Shown piece by piece: positions 26,753 through 35,360 of a DNA stretch of 43,621 nt; within the stretch, counting starts at the first letter, position 1; every line of letters starts with the position of its first letter. A program made the position numbers and the translations under genes. The notes under the pieces were generated by a model. That model ran no database searches and was not told the origin of the DNA. It was given only the letters and a program-made list of their open reading frames with translations. The stretch spans positions 1 to 43,621 of the forward strand of contig JAEELO010000063.1 in the NCBI GenBank assembly GCA_016282705.1. The letters are read 5' to 3'. This DNA is from Candidatus Gastranaerophilales bacterium. Its GTDB lineage: Bacteria > Cyanobacteriota > Vampirovibrionia > Gastranaerophilales > Gastranaerophilaceae.

Positions 26753-27526
26753 TTATTTTATTTCACAAAGAAGATTCGTAAATTCTATATCATCATAGTC
26801 AACTGTAGATATTTTATATAAATTATGACCTGTTTTTAAAGTAATATTATTTGGTTGATTTTGTTTAACCAACTCTGTCGGAATTTTTATTTTTTGATTA
26901 TCACCGTTAATTTTAATATCAGATATTTTATTTCCGTTGAAATACAATGATGGAGGACTTGCATAAGCAGTAAGTACTCCGGATTGACCGAGACGCTGAG
27001 CTTCTATAGTATCTATCCCAATTATAGAACCTATTACAACATATAAATTTTCATCACGATTTATATTTTTTATATTAAAGTCTTTTGTATAAAAAGGACC
27101 GGCTGAACGCAAAGTAAAATCATTTGCATTTGCACTTCTTTGCGAATAAGAATCATCTCCGATATGAACCATATCCGTTTCTACAATTATATCTTTGGGT
27201 GTTGTCTTTTCAATACCGATATTAAAAGAATTTTTAACATCCTTATCTATCGTCATAGAAAAAGGTTTATAACCGTTCTTTTCAAGTGCCATTATAGTAG
27301 GCGAATTTATTTGAGTTTGCAACTTAAACGAGCCGTCTTTTGCACTCTTGGTATAGTAATTTTTAGACGGGATTTTTATAATAACACCTTCAATTGGAAC
27401 ATTAGTAACGGAATCATATATACGGTTAGTATTATATTTCGCATCTTTTTTTATTTCACCGTTTATAGTTTTGCAAATAACCGGAAGTCCCAGAATCAGA
27501 ATTAAAATCAATACAAATTTTTTCAT
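26753..27526 (-). CDS. secreted protein with carboxypeptidase regulatory-like domain
   Basis: 257 residues from the ATG at 27526; the longer frame begins with TTG. A signal peptide is clear (MKKFVLILILILGLPVIC, then KTI). Residues about 30-105 match the prealbumin-like fold of carboxypeptidase regulatory domains (RIYDSVTNVPIEGVIIKIPS, SAKDGSFKLQT, ALEKNGYKPFSMTI). The rest is strand-rich with no family I can name. It contains a repeated-strand part ending in NNITLKTGHNLYKISTVDYDDIEFTNL, a jelly-roll-like pattern with an 'IKIPTELVK' strand. Such proteins are usually exported and often bind partners at the cell surface. It stands between rmlB and the lysozyme-like gene on the same strand; no function is assigned. 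Confidence 0.7.
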   Translation of the reverse strand: MKKFVLILILILGLPVICKTINGEIKKDAKYNTNRIYDSVTNVPIEGVIIKIPSKNYYTKSAKDGSFKLQTQINSPTIMALEKNGYKPFSMTIDKDVKNSFNIGIEKTTPKDIIVETDMVHIGDDSYSQRSANANDFTLRSAGPFYTKDFNIKNINRDENLYVVIGSIIGIDTIEAQRLGQSGVLTAYASPPSLYFNGNKISDIKINGDNQKIKIPTELVKQNQPNNITLKTGHNLYKISTVDYDDIEFTNLLCEIK

Positions 27527-27603
27527 TTCTCTCAAACCTTTTTGTTAATTTAAGAGAAATTAAAAATTTTTTAAATATATAGTCGGGTATTCTTTCTATC
27601 CTA

Positions 27604-29763
27604 TTATGCCAATAGTCCATGGCACATTACATATATACCAAGACGTTTATCGTATGAATTTCTGTCAAATTTACCATCCGCAACATATCTGCCGCCGGTA
27701 TATTTTGTTGTTCCCGTATATACATATGAAGAAGCTAAGCCTTTTTTCTTCATACCATATCCGTTGTAGCTTTCTGCGAAATCCATCCATGAATCCAGAC
27801 TGTTTTTATTAAATTCTTTATATTTATAATGACTAGTTAAGGCATCAACAGCAGCACTTGTCCAATCTTCAAAATACTTACCTTTAGGAACATGAGTTGT
27901 GGTTTTTCCTAAGGGATCTCCGTTATGAAGATATGTATTAAAGTTATTATTACTTTCTCGGTAGTGTATAGCACAAACCAATTCTGCAGGAATTCCTGTT
28001 AATTTTTCTACTTTTTTATATTCGTCTTCGTGTTCTTTGAATACTTTTTTCAAATTTTCCAATTCCGCTTTTTGTGAATCCGTCATATTTTCAGTCAAAG
28101 TAAAATCAAAATTATATTTATTTGAACTGTATTTTTCTTTTGTATTCTCTGCTTCTTTTGTTCTTATTTGGTTATCTATATCGTTTAGTTCACTCTCTGC
28201 CGTTTGTAATGCAGACTGAGCTGTTTGCAGTTCGGTTGCTTTTACTGTATCTATATTAGCTTCGGCTTCTTTAAAATCAGCCATTGCCTCTTTTGTTTCT
28301 TCACCGCAATTTTCCAATATTTTATTTTCAATTTCGGTTCTTTCTGTTTCCAATGTTTGGAGTTTTTCTTGTTCTTCAGAAAGTTTAGTTTCTAAATTTG
28401 ATTTTTCTTTTTCTAATTGTTCTTTTTCCGATTGCTGTTTTTGTAATTGAATTTGAAGTGCTTTCAATTGAGCTTCAGCTTGTGCTTTTTCTGCAGCAGC
28501 ATCGGAATTATTAGAATCATAAGATGCAATAGCTTCTTTAACAGCACTTATTTGTGACTCTGTTGAAGCAATTTCTGAAGCTTTTGCGGATATTTCTTTT
28601 TCTTTTGTATTTATATCAGAATTTAAACCGTCAATAACGGTATGCTGTTCATTTATTTTCTGCTGGTTTTCTGCCTGAGCAGTTTTTAACTCGTCAGAAA
28701 CTTTTTCATCATTTTTTAATGCTTCTTCGTATGCTTCTTGTTTCGTTTTGGCATCTTCTTTTGCATGTTTTACTGCTTCATTTTCTCCGGAATAAATATC
28801 GGAAATGCTGTCTCTTGCTTTATCAACTTCTGTTTGTTTCTCACTTCTTTTTTGTTTTAATTCATCAAGCGACATATTATCCAAATTTGCATTCTGATTT
28901 TGGAAATTATTATTAGTATTTGTGTTTGTGTTTGTATTATCAAGACTGCCGCCGCTCTTATTTCCGCCGCTGCCTGATTTATGTGAACCTGACGAATTTG
29001 AAGCTTTTTTTGTTTCATCAACAACAGGAGTTTCTGAATCCGCAGCAGTTATATTATTATCAGTTGTTGGTGTTTGTTGACCCTCATATGAAAATTTCCC
29101 GTCAATGATATCATCAATTGCATTTCTTAAAGAATTTTCAGATATTGTTCCGTCTGCGCTACGAAGATAATCTTCAAATTTTTTCTTTTCTTCATCACTG
29201 AATATGCCGTCTCCGTTGTAATCCAGTGTATTAATTACTGTCGGATTATTATATGCTTCTTTTAATAATTCATCTACTTTTTTCTTTTCATCGACTATGT
29301 CATTAATTTTGTCTGAAGCTTGTTTATTATAATCATTTTTAAAATCGTTAATAGGTGTATCACCAATTATATCTGACATTTTCATTCCGTCCGGAAGCAG
29401 AGAATTTAATGCTTCCACATCAATATTATCCTGCATTAAAATATCATCAAACTGTTCCTGATTAATTGTACTTGCCTGTTCTTGCAATCCTTGCAACAGA
29501 GAAAAATCTATGGTTGAATTTTCATCTATTCCAAGATTATTTAATATATCTCCCAACAAAACTTTACTAAAATCTATAGAATTTTCGTCTGTTGTACTAC
29601 CTGTTGAAGCGCCTATTTGTTCTTGTAAAAGACTTCTAAAGTTGGGATCCAACAGAAAAACACTGGCTTTTAAATCCTTGATATTGCCCAGATTTTTACC
29701 GTATTTATTATATTTTTGTGTTACATAACTTTCTAAAATTTCTTTTAATGATTTTAAATCCAT
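27604..29763 (-). CDS. EF-hand, coiled-coil and lysozyme-like domain protein
   Basis: 719 residues. Residues 1-170 are acidic and helical. A canonical calcium EF-hand loop runs from D181 to E192 (DYNGDGIFSDEE). Residues about 250-295 are a Ser/Gly then Asn/Thr-rich linker (NTNTNTNTNNN). Residues about 298-545 form a long Glu/Lys/Gln/Ala coiled coil. The last 150 residues, from GIPAELVCAIHYRESNNNFNTYLHNGDPLG through HVPKG to SYNGYGMKKKG, look like a goose-lysozyme/transglycosylase-type peptidoglycan hydrolase, with the Glu of 'RES' as catalytic candidate. There is no signal peptide or membrane segment, so export would need another route, or the protein acts after lysis. Only one EF-hand is evident. 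It could be a cell-wall remodelling enzyme or a secreted toxin; neither is shown. Confidence 0.75.
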   Translation of the reverse strand: MDLKSLKEILESYVTQKYNKYGKNLGNIKDLKASVFLLDPNFRSLLQEQIGASTGSTTDENSIDFSKVLLGDILNNLGIDENSTIDFSLLQGLQEQASTINQEQFDDILMQDNIDVEALNSLLPDGMKMSDIIGDTPINDFKNDYNKQASDKINDIVDEKKKVDELLKEAYNNPTVINTLDYNGDGIFSDEEKKKFEDYLRSADGTISENSLRNAIDDIIDGKFSYEGQQTPTTDNNITAADSETPVVDETKKASNSSGSHKSGSGGNKSGGSLDNTNTNTNTNNNFQNQNANLDNMSLDELKQKRSEKQTEVDKARDSISDIYSGENEAVKHAKEDAKTKQEAYEEALKNDEKVSDELKTAQAENQQKINEQHTVIDGLNSDINTKEKEISAKASEIASTESQISAVKEAIASYDSNNSDAAAEKAQAEAQLKALQIQLQKQQSEKEQLEKEKSNLETKLSEEQEKLQTLETERTEIENKILENCGEETKEAMADFKEAEANIDTVKATELQTAQSALQTAESELNDIDNQIRTKEAENTKEKYSSNKYNFDFTLTENMTDSQKAELENLKKVFKEHEDEYKKVEKLTGIPAELVCAIHYRESNNNFNTYLHNGDPLGKTTTHVPKGKYFEDWTSAAVDALTSHYKYKEFNKNSLDSWMDFAESYNGYGMKKKGLASSYVYTGTTKYTGGRYVADGKFDRNSYDKRLGIYVMCHGLLA

Positions 29764-29878
29764 ATAATAATTCTCTGTCTAAATACTACATATATATATA
29801 TTAAGTCATTTTGTACTATTTAAACATTAGTATACTTAATATTTCTTTACAAATTTTTATTTATATAAAATTAATTTA

Positions 29879-29896
29879 TTATTTAATATAAAATAA
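29879..29896. promoter_or_regulatory. possible PerR/Fur operator
   Basis: TTATTT-AATATA-AAATAA, an 18-base near-palindrome 20 bases before perR. It is AT-only and so could arise by chance. Fur-family regulators often repress their own gene from such a site. Confidence 0.25.
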
Positions 29897-29915
29897 TGAT
29901 AACGGATATCAATTT

Positions 29916-30299
29916 ATGAATTATTCAAGACAGAGAGAAATAATATACGATACTCTCGCACGCAATGCAGTGCATCCTACGGCTGATAAATTATATGAGA
30001 TTATTAAGAAAGAAAATCCTAATTCTAATATAGGTATAGCTACTGTTTACAGAAATTTAAAAGTTTTATCGGAAACAGGTCAAATAAAAAGAATTAGCGG
30101 GCTTGAAGAATCAGAACACTTTGACCATAATACTCATACTCATTATCACGTAATCTGCAAAAAATGCGGAAAAGTTTATGATGTAGATTCAAATTTTGCA
30201 TCAAACATAATTAATGAAGCCGAGAAACAAACCGGTTATATAATTGACAGTTATGATATTGTTTTCCGCGGTATATGCGATTGCTGTCAAAAAAAATAG
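29916..30299 (+). CDS. perR: Fur-family repressor, PerR type
   Basis: 127 residues, about the family's length. The winged helix (SRQREIIYDTLARN...HPTADKLYEIIKKENPN...GIATVYRNLKVLSETGQIKRI) is followed by the metal-binding half: HFDHNTHTHYHVICKKCGKVYD, with the sensing His residues, and two CxxC pairs (CKKC and CDCC) for the structural zinc. The sequence most resembles PerR, which senses peroxide through iron-catalysed His oxidation, but Fur and Zur share this plan. The downstream rubredoxin and flavodiiron protein genes support a peroxide/oxygen role. It is 71 bases upstream of rubredoxin. Confidence 0.88.
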   Translation: MNYSRQREIIYDTLARNAVHPTADKLYEIIKKENPNSNIGIATVYRNLKVLSETGQIKRISGLEESEHFDHNTHTHYHVICKKCGKVYDVDSNFASNIINEAEKQTGYIIDSYDIVFRGICDCCQKK

Positions 30300-30311
30300 T
30301 TAGTTTTGCAA

Positions 30312-30340
30312 TTGAATATAATTAATACAAGTGATATTTT
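30312..30340 (+). promoter_or_regulatory. promoter of the rubredoxin-flavodiiron genes
   Basis: TTGAAT (30312-30317), 17-base spacer, TATTTT (30335-30340) preceded by TG and one base (extended -10). It suggests that rubredoxin and the flavodiiron gene can be expressed separately from perR. Confidence 0.4.
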
Positions 30341-30370
30341 AGAAAAGATTAGAAAAGGAGATAGTTTGCC

Positions 30371-30511
30371 ATGAAAAAATATGTTTGCAGTGTATGCCAC
30401 TATATTTATGAACCGGAAGAAAACGGAAATATTAAATTTGAAGATTTACCGGAAGATTATATATGCCCTATTTGCGGTGTAGGTAAAGATTTATTTGAGG
30501 AAGAACAATAA
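30371..30511 (+). CDS. rubredoxin
   Basis: 46 residues, an intact small gene. Both iron-binding CxxC pairs are present: CSVC (6-9) and CPIC near residue 32, with the typical YEPEENG and PEDYICP segments. AAGGAG lies ten bases before the ATG. Rubredoxin is a one-electron carrier (Fe bound by four cysteines) and passes electrons to flavodiiron protein, encoded next. It is slightly shorter than clostridial rubredoxins (about 52), as the middle loop is contracted. Confidence 0.95.
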   Translation: MKKYVCSVCHYIYEPEENGNIKFEDLPEDYICPICGVGKDLFEEEQ

Positions 30512-30548
30512 TTAACCGGTTCTTGAGTGATTTGGGAAAGGAATGAAG

Positions 30549-31730
30549 ATGTTTCAAAAAATTAAAGAAAATATATTTTATGCAGGTATGAATGACTGCG
30601 GAAGATTATTTTTTGACGAATTAATCCCGCTGGAAAAAGGTACAAGCTACAATTCATATATAGTTATAGGCAGTGAAAAAACAGCTGTTATTGATACTAT
30701 GTATCCCAAATTCACGCAAGAATATTTAAAATCTTTTGATGAAAACGGAATAACAAAAGTTGATTATATTATCGCTAATCACGGAGAACAAGATCATTCG
30801 GGAAGTATACCAGCATTGCTTGAAAAATTTCCGAATGCAATTGTAGTAACGAATGCCGTTTGCGCCGGAAACTTAAAAGAAATGCTTTTAGTCCCCTCCG
30901 AAAAAATTAAAATAATAAAGAATGATGAAGAATTATCATTAGGGAATAAAACATTGCAATTTAAGATTACTCCGGGAGTTCATTGGCCGGATACAATGTT
31001 TACGTACATAAAAGAAGATAATATAATAAGCACTTGTGATTTTCTTGGAGCACATTACACATTTGATGACGTATTTGCCGTTCCGTCAAAAGAATTGGAA
31101 AAAAGCGCAAAAAAATATTTTGCGGAGATAATGATGCCATTCAGCAGCGTTTGCAGAAAATACATTCAACTTATAAAAGACTTAAAAGTTGAAATGGTAC
31201 TGCCCAGCCACGGTCCGATTCACAAAAATCCTGATTATATACTGGATTTATACACGGATTGGGCAGGAGAAAAAGGGAAAAATTTAGTAATATTACCATA
31301 CGTTTCTATGTATAATTCAACGGAAAATATGATTGATTATCTGTCGAACAAATTAAATGAAAAAGGAATAAATACATTTAAATACGATATGGTAAACGGT
31401 AATTTAGGTGATTTGGCAATTTCCTTAGTAGATGCCACAACCATTATAATGGGTGCATCTATGGTACTGGCAGGTCCGCATCCTGCGGCATTTAACACTG
31501 CATATTTAGCAAGTGTTTTAAGACCAAAGGCAAAAGTTGCATCTTTTATTGGCTCATACGGATGGGGAGGAAATTTATTCGGTAAACTTTCTGAACTTCT
31601 TGCACCTTTAAAACTTGATATTATTGAACCAATTCAAGTAAAAGGTAAAGCAAAAAGTGATGATTATATAAAACTGGATAATATGGCAGAAGAAATATAC
31701 AAAAAACATAAAGAATTTGGTTTAATATAA
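30549..31730 (+). CDS. fprA: flavodiiron protein (A-type flavoprotein, oxygen/NO reductase)
   Basis: 393 residues from the ATG at 30549, which has AAAGGA six bases upstream; the ATG at 30543 directly abuts that site and is less likely. The N-terminal metallo-beta-lactamase domain keeps the diiron ligands: HGEQDH (78-83), GVHWPDT, STCDFLGAH and LPSHGPIH. The C-terminal flavodoxin domain (about 250-393) has ILPYVSMYNSTENM and SYGWGGN for FMN. With rubredoxin it reduces O2 to water, or NO to N2O, protecting an anaerobe. PerR upstream likely regulates the group. There is no fused rubredoxin domain. Confidence 0.95.
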   Translation: MFQKIKENIFYAGMNDCGRLFFDELIPLEKGTSYNSYIVIGSEKTAVIDTMYPKFTQEYLKSFDENGITKVDYIIANHGEQDHSGSIPALLEKFPNAIVVTNAVCAGNLKEMLLVPSEKIKIIKNDEELSLGNKTLQFKITPGVHWPDTMFTYIKEDNIISTCDFLGAHYTFDDVFAVPSKELEKSAKKYFAEIMMPFSSVCRKYIQLIKDLKVEMVLPSHGPIHKNPDYILDLYTDWAGEKGKNLVILPYVSMYNSTENMIDYLSNKLNEKGINTFKYDMVNGNLGDLAISLVDATTIIMGASMVLAGPHPAAFNTAYLASVLRPKAKVASFIGSYGWGGNLFGKLSELLAPLKLDIIEPIQVKGKAKSDDYIKLDNMAEEIYKKHKEFGLI

Positions 31731-31744
31731 AATCAATAAACAAG

Positions 31745-31774
31745 AAAAAGACAAAACATATGTTTTGTCTTTTT
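31745..31774. terminator. bidirectional terminator
   Basis: A perfect palindrome AAAAAGACAAAAC-ATAT-GTTTTGTCTTTTT between the convergent flavodiiron and peptide-binding-protein genes. It has A/T runs on both sides and so can end transcription from both directions. Confidence 0.8.
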
Positions 31775-33624
31775 TATTCTTCTATATATAATTCATCAAG
31801 ATTATGCATTGTTCCGCCTAATGGTGTCGGATACAAATTTTTAACTTTGTTTCTGACTGCCGTCATTGTTAGTGGTGAATACAGATATATAATCGGTCTT
31901 TCATCATATATTATTTGCTGATATTCATCATAAATCGCTTTTCTTTTTTTGAAATCCAGTTCAAGCGCACCTTTTTCCATAATCTCATCCAGTCGGGTTT
32001 CCCATTCAAGAATTTTATCATTCTTATCACCTGCAAATCTCATATTAAATAAATGCAGGTGTCCTCTTGAATTCCATACGTTTTTACCGCTGTGAGGTTC
32101 TAAAGGACTGCCTGTTAATCCCATTAAAACCATATCCCAGTCTGAAGTTGTCATCATTTTATTTACCAGCGAGTTAAATTCTATCGGTTTAAAATTAACT
32201 TGTATACCAAGCTCTTTTAAATCTTCTTTTACCATAACACCGCATGCTTCACGCTCTGTTTGACCGGCATTTGTATACAAATCAAATTCTACTTCATTGC
32301 CGTCTTTATCGTGTAATATTCCGTCTTTATCTGTGTAAAATCCGGAGTCTTTTAAAAGTTGTTTCGCATAGTCAATGTTTCTTTCATGTCCTGATGCGAG
32401 TTTCTCATTTAAAAATATTGAAGATAATGATTCTGCAGTATACAAAGGCTGCGCTGCACCGTTTGCAACATTATAAACCATTGCATTTCTGTCAATAGCA
32501 TAATCTATTGCCGTTCTAAAGTTATTATCATTAAACCATTTTTGTTTTACAGGTTCTACGTAATCTTTACCTTCTTTATTTTTTCTTGTATTTAAATTAA
32601 ATGCCAAAAACATTGTTCCGGTGTTCGGTCCCAGATTATATATTTTGTATTTTCCTTTTTTTTCTTTTTGTTTGAAGCGTGCCATATCCTTTCCTCTGAC
32701 GGAAATCACATCAAGTTCACCTGCTTCAAATTTTAACAGTTCATTATTTAAATCACCGACTATTAATATTACGTATTTATCTATATACGGCAATATATTT
32801 TTATTCTCATCCATTGCATAGTAATTAGGATTTCTTTTAAGTATTACACGCTGTGCAGGAACATATTCTTCTACTATAAAAGCACCGGAGGCTACTATAT
32901 TTTTAGGATTTATGGTTGTACCCAAATATGAATCAAAATACCTGTGACCTTTTTTTACAACGGATTTGAAAATATGTGCTGGTGCAATTTGCGTGCCCAC
33001 AAGTCTTTGAAATGGTGCAAAAGGCTTTTTGATTTTAAATTCTACGGTATATTTGTCGAGTTTTTTTACTTGAGGATATTCTCCGTCAATTAGTACGGAA
33101 TCTCTGGTGGAAGTATTGCCGAAGCCCGGAATTATAATTTCATTCCACGTAAATACAACATCATCTGCCGTTATTTCTTTACCGTCAGACCATTTTACTC
33201 CGCGTCTTAAAGTTATGGTATATGTTTTTAAATCGTCAGATACTTTCATTTCTTTTGCAAGAGCAGGTATAACTTCTCCCGTATCGGGGTCGGTAGAAAA
33301 TAGAGGATCATACATTAAATCACCTATTTGTGATGATGTAGCATCTTTTGATACCCAAGGATTAAATGTTTTCGGACCTTCACCTATAGTGGAAACAACA
33401 ATTTGACCACCGTATTTCCCGACTTTTGAACGAGACATTTTATAGTCAATTCCGTTGTAATATTGAGTTGAATATGGTTTATATTCAGTTAAATTATTTT
33501 GCTGTCCTGTATTTGATGAATTAGATGCAATATTTTGCTGTTCTCCGTTATCAATTCTAAAACAAGATACGGTGATTAATAAAACTATTGCAAGTAAAAA
33601 AATTATTTTTCTGAATTTTTTCAT
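31774..33624 (-). CDS. ABC transporter peptide-binding lipoprotein (OppA/DppA family)
   Basis: 616 residues. The N terminus (KKFRKIIFLLAIVLLITVSC) is a signal peptide ending in a Cys that could be lipidated, although ITVS is a weak lipobox. The mature protein is family 5 of solute-binding proteins: the core has DPLFSTDPDTGEVIPALAKEMKVSDDLKTYTITLRRGVKWSDGKEITADDVVFTW, and later the NDNNFRTAIDYAIDR block. It captures oligopeptides or similar solutes outside the membrane. Permease genes are not adjacent; an OppD-type ATPase is 4 kb away on the same strand. The -10 box lies six bases before the ATG with no ribosome binding site, so the mRNA looks leaderless. The longer-than-usual size (family about 530-560) is mostly N-terminal linker. 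Confidence 0.9.
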   Translation of the reverse strand: MKKFRKIIFLLAIVLLITVSCFRIDNGEQQNIASNSSNTGQQNNLTEYKPYSTQYYNGIDYKMSRSKVGKYGGQIVVSTIGEGPKTFNPWVSKDATSSQIGDLMYDPLFSTDPDTGEVIPALAKEMKVSDDLKTYTITLRRGVKWSDGKEITADDVVFTWNEIIIPGFGNTSTRDSVLIDGEYPQVKKLDKYTVEFKIKKPFAPFQRLVGTQIAPAHIFKSVVKKGHRYFDSYLGTTINPKNIVASGAFIVEEYVPAQRVILKRNPNYYAMDENKNILPYIDKYVILIVGDLNNELLKFEAGELDVISVRGKDMARFKQKEKKGKYKIYNLGPNTGTMFLAFNLNTRKNKEGKDYVEPVKQKWFNDNNFRTAIDYAIDRNAMVYNVANGAAQPLYTAESLSSIFLNEKLASGHERNIDYAKQLLKDSGFYTDKDGILHDKDGNEVEFDLYTNAGQTEREACGVMVKEDLKELGIQVNFKPIEFNSLVNKMMTTSDWDMVLMGLTGSPLEPHSGKNVWNSRGHLHLFNMRFAGDKNDKILEWETRLDEIMEKGALELDFKKRKAIYDEYQQIIYDERPIIYLYSPLTMTAVRNKVKNLYPTPLGGTMHNLDELYIEE

Positions 33625-33630
33625 AATTTA

Positions 33631-33659
33631 AGATTATCACATCATGCAATAAATATAAA
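33631..33659 (-). promoter_or_regulatory. promoter of the peptide-binding protein, leaderless arrangement
   Basis: Minus strand: TTTATA (33659-33654), 17-base spacer, TAATCT (33636-33631) preceded by TG and one base, then six bases to the ATG at 33624. Confidence 0.5.
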
Positions 33660-33660
33660 A

Positions 33661-34983
33661 CTATACTGTTGGTTCCCCATATAGACACCACGTTTGGGCT
33701 TTATTAATTTTTACATTTGTAAAATCGCCGACATCTTTTGTTTCATCTTCAAAATGAACAATTTTATTATTATCGGCACGGGAATTTAAAATTATTTTCC
33801 CATCCTTCTCTGTTTTACTTTCAACAAGAACTTTTAATGTTTTTCCTACAAATTTTTCATTGGATTTCAAACAAACTTCTCTGTTTTTTTCGTTAAGCCT
33901 GTTTAATCTTTCATATTTTACTTCTTCACTTAAAAATTTATCGGTCATTTTACCTGCTTTTGTGAATGCTCTCGGAGAATATGCCGCCGTATTGGAATAA
34001 TCAAGCTCCAATTCTTCCATAGCATCAAGCGTATCCTGAAACTCTTCTTCCGTTTCTCCGGGGAAGCCTGCTATAAAATCACTTGTAATTGCCACATCAG
34101 GGAAACGATTTCTTATTTTTTTCACTATTTCATAGTATTGTTGTTTTGTATAATGTCTGTTCATTTCTTCCAAAATATGCGAGTTCCCGGACTGCATAGG
34201 AATATGAAAATACTTACAAACCTTACTGCACTCTTCAACAGCATCAATTAGGTCATCAGTTATATCGGAAGGATATGAAGTTACAAAACGAATTCTAAAC
34301 TCTCCTTCAAGCTTATTTAACTCCCTGAGCAAATTAGCCAGAGTGATATTCTTATCGTTAAAATCTTTACCGTAACTGTCTACATTTTGTCCAAGCAGTG
34401 TAATTTCTTTAAAGCCCTGTTTTATAATATTTTTAGCTTCTTCAATAATTTCTTCCGGTCTGCGGCTTCTTTCTCTCCCTCTTGTAAAAGGAACAACGCA
34501 GTACGTACAAAAATTATTACATCCCTCTATTATTGGTATCCAAGCATTAACAGAGTCTTTTCTTTGAATTTTAAAGTCATTTTGATTACATATAACGGGA
34601 TTATTAGTAATCGCACACACTTTTTCTCCGTTTTCAATGCGCTTTATAAGTGTCGGAAGCTCATAAATATTATGAGTGCCGAAAATTAAATCTACATATG
34701 GAGCTCTTTTTCTTATAGAAGCTTTATCTTGCTGAGCAACACAACCGCAAATCCCGATTTTAATATCGGGATGTGTCTTTTTTCTTTTCCCCCATACTCC
34801 CAATTGACTATATGCTTTATCTGCAGATAATTGTCTTATACTGCAGGTATTAATAATTAATAAATCTGCATCTTTTTCATCTGTTATTTCTTCATAACCG
34901 AAATGAGAAAGAATACCTGCTATTCTTTCACTATCCGATTTATTCATCTGACATCCGAGAGTTTCTATATATAATTTCTTCAT
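33661..34983 (-). CDS. miaB: tRNA-2-methylthio-N6-dimethylallyladenosine synthase
   Basis: 440 residues from the ATG at 34983. The frame extends upstream, but the extra residues are not part of the family and the conserved start is MKKLYIETLGCQMN. The methylthiotransferase domain carries C11, C47 (NTCS) and C81 (CGC) for the auxiliary 4Fe-4S cluster. The radical-SAM cluster is in GCNNFCTYCVVP, and a TRAM domain forms the last 65 residues. The enzyme adds the 2-methylthio group to i6A37 of tRNAs that read UNN codons. A perfect TATAAT ends six bases before the ATG and there is no ribosome binding site, so the mRNA looks leaderless. It is divergent from the parvulin gene. Confidence 0.95.
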   Translation of the reverse strand: MKKLYIETLGCQMNKSDSERIAGILSHFGYEEITDEKDADLLIINTCSIRQLSADKAYSQLGVWGKRKKTHPDIKIGICGCVAQQDKASIRKRAPYVDLIFGTHNIYELPTLIKRIENGEKVCAITNNPVICNQNDFKIQRKDSVNAWIPIIEGCNNFCTYCVVPFTRGRERSRRPEEIIEEAKNIIKQGFKEITLLGQNVDSYGKDFNDKNITLANLLRELNKLEGEFRIRFVTSYPSDITDDLIDAVEECSKVCKYFHIPMQSGNSHILEEMNRHYTKQQYYEIVKKIRNRFPDVAITSDFIAGFPGETEEEFQDTLDAMEELELDYSNTAAYSPRAFTKAGKMTDKFLSEEVKYERLNRLNEKNREVCLKSNEKFVGKTLKVLVESKTEKDGKIILNSRADNNKIVHFEDETKDVGDFTNVKINKAQTWCLYGEPTV

Positions 34984-34989
34984 ATTCTG

Positions 34990-34995
34990 ATTATA
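34990..34995 (-). promoter_or_regulatory. -10 box of miaB, leaderless arrangement
   Basis: Perfect TATAAT on the minus strand (34995-34990), then CAGAAT and the ATG. The -35 is weak (TTTAAA with a 16-base spacer). It overlaps the divergent parvulin promoter region. Confidence 0.55.
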
Positions 34996-35022
34996 CAGTA
35001 AACACCGTATTTTTAAATCAAA

Positions 35023-35051
35023 TTGTTTAACGGTTTGAATTATGATATACT
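35023..35051 (+). promoter_or_regulatory. promoter of the parvulin-peptidase-methylase operon
   Basis: TTGTTT (35023-35028), 17-base spacer, TATACT (35046-35051) preceded by TG and one base. The leader is about 20 bases and contains the AAGGAG ribosome binding site at 35065-35070. Confidence 0.6.
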
Positions 35052-35075
35052 TCAATAGAAGCATAAGGAGATATT

Positions 35076-35360
35076 ATGACCACATTTGTAAAAGCAAGCC
35101 ATATACTTGTAAAAACCGAAGAAGAAGCTAAAAAATTAAAAGACGAAATCGCATCGGGAAAAGATTTTGCTGATATTGCGAAACAGGTTTCTCTTTGCCC
35201 TTCAGGAAGAAATGGCGGAGATTTAGGTTATTTTACAAAAGGACAAATGGTTAAAGAATTTGAAGATGCTTGCTTCTCCATGAAAGTTGGAGATGTTTCA
35301 AACCCTATTAAAACTCAATTCGGATATCATTTAATATATTTAACTGATAAAAAAGACTGA
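35076..35360 (+). CDS. parvulin-type peptidyl-prolyl isomerase
   Basis: 94 residues, a single free-standing rotamase domain. The usual motifs are FVKASHILVKTEEEA, FADIAKQVSLCPSGRNGGDLGYFTKGQMVKEFEDACF and QFGYHLIYLTDKK. It has no signal peptide, so it acts in the cytoplasm, unlike periplasmic PpiC/SurA family members, and resembles E. coli PpiC (parvulin 10). It isomerises Xaa-Pro bonds. Its stop overlaps the start of the Xaa-Pro peptidase gene (TGATG), and both deal with proline peptides, although a functional link is not shown. Confidence 0.92.
   Translation: MTTFVKASHILVKTEEEAKKLKDEIASGKDFADIAKQVSLCPSGRNGGDLGYFTKGQMVKEFEDACFSMKVGDVSNPIKTQFGYHLIYLTDKKD

Noticed and set aside
28925-28985. 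Repeat of TGTTTG/TGTATT units as a possible tandem repeat element
   Set aside because: It encodes the Asn/Thr linker of the lysozyme-like protein, so it is a low-complexity coding repeat.
34984-35064. 27-residue N-terminal extension of MiaB
   Set aside because: It is not part of the family, covers the parvulin promoter, and a perfect TATAAT lies within it just before the internal ATG.
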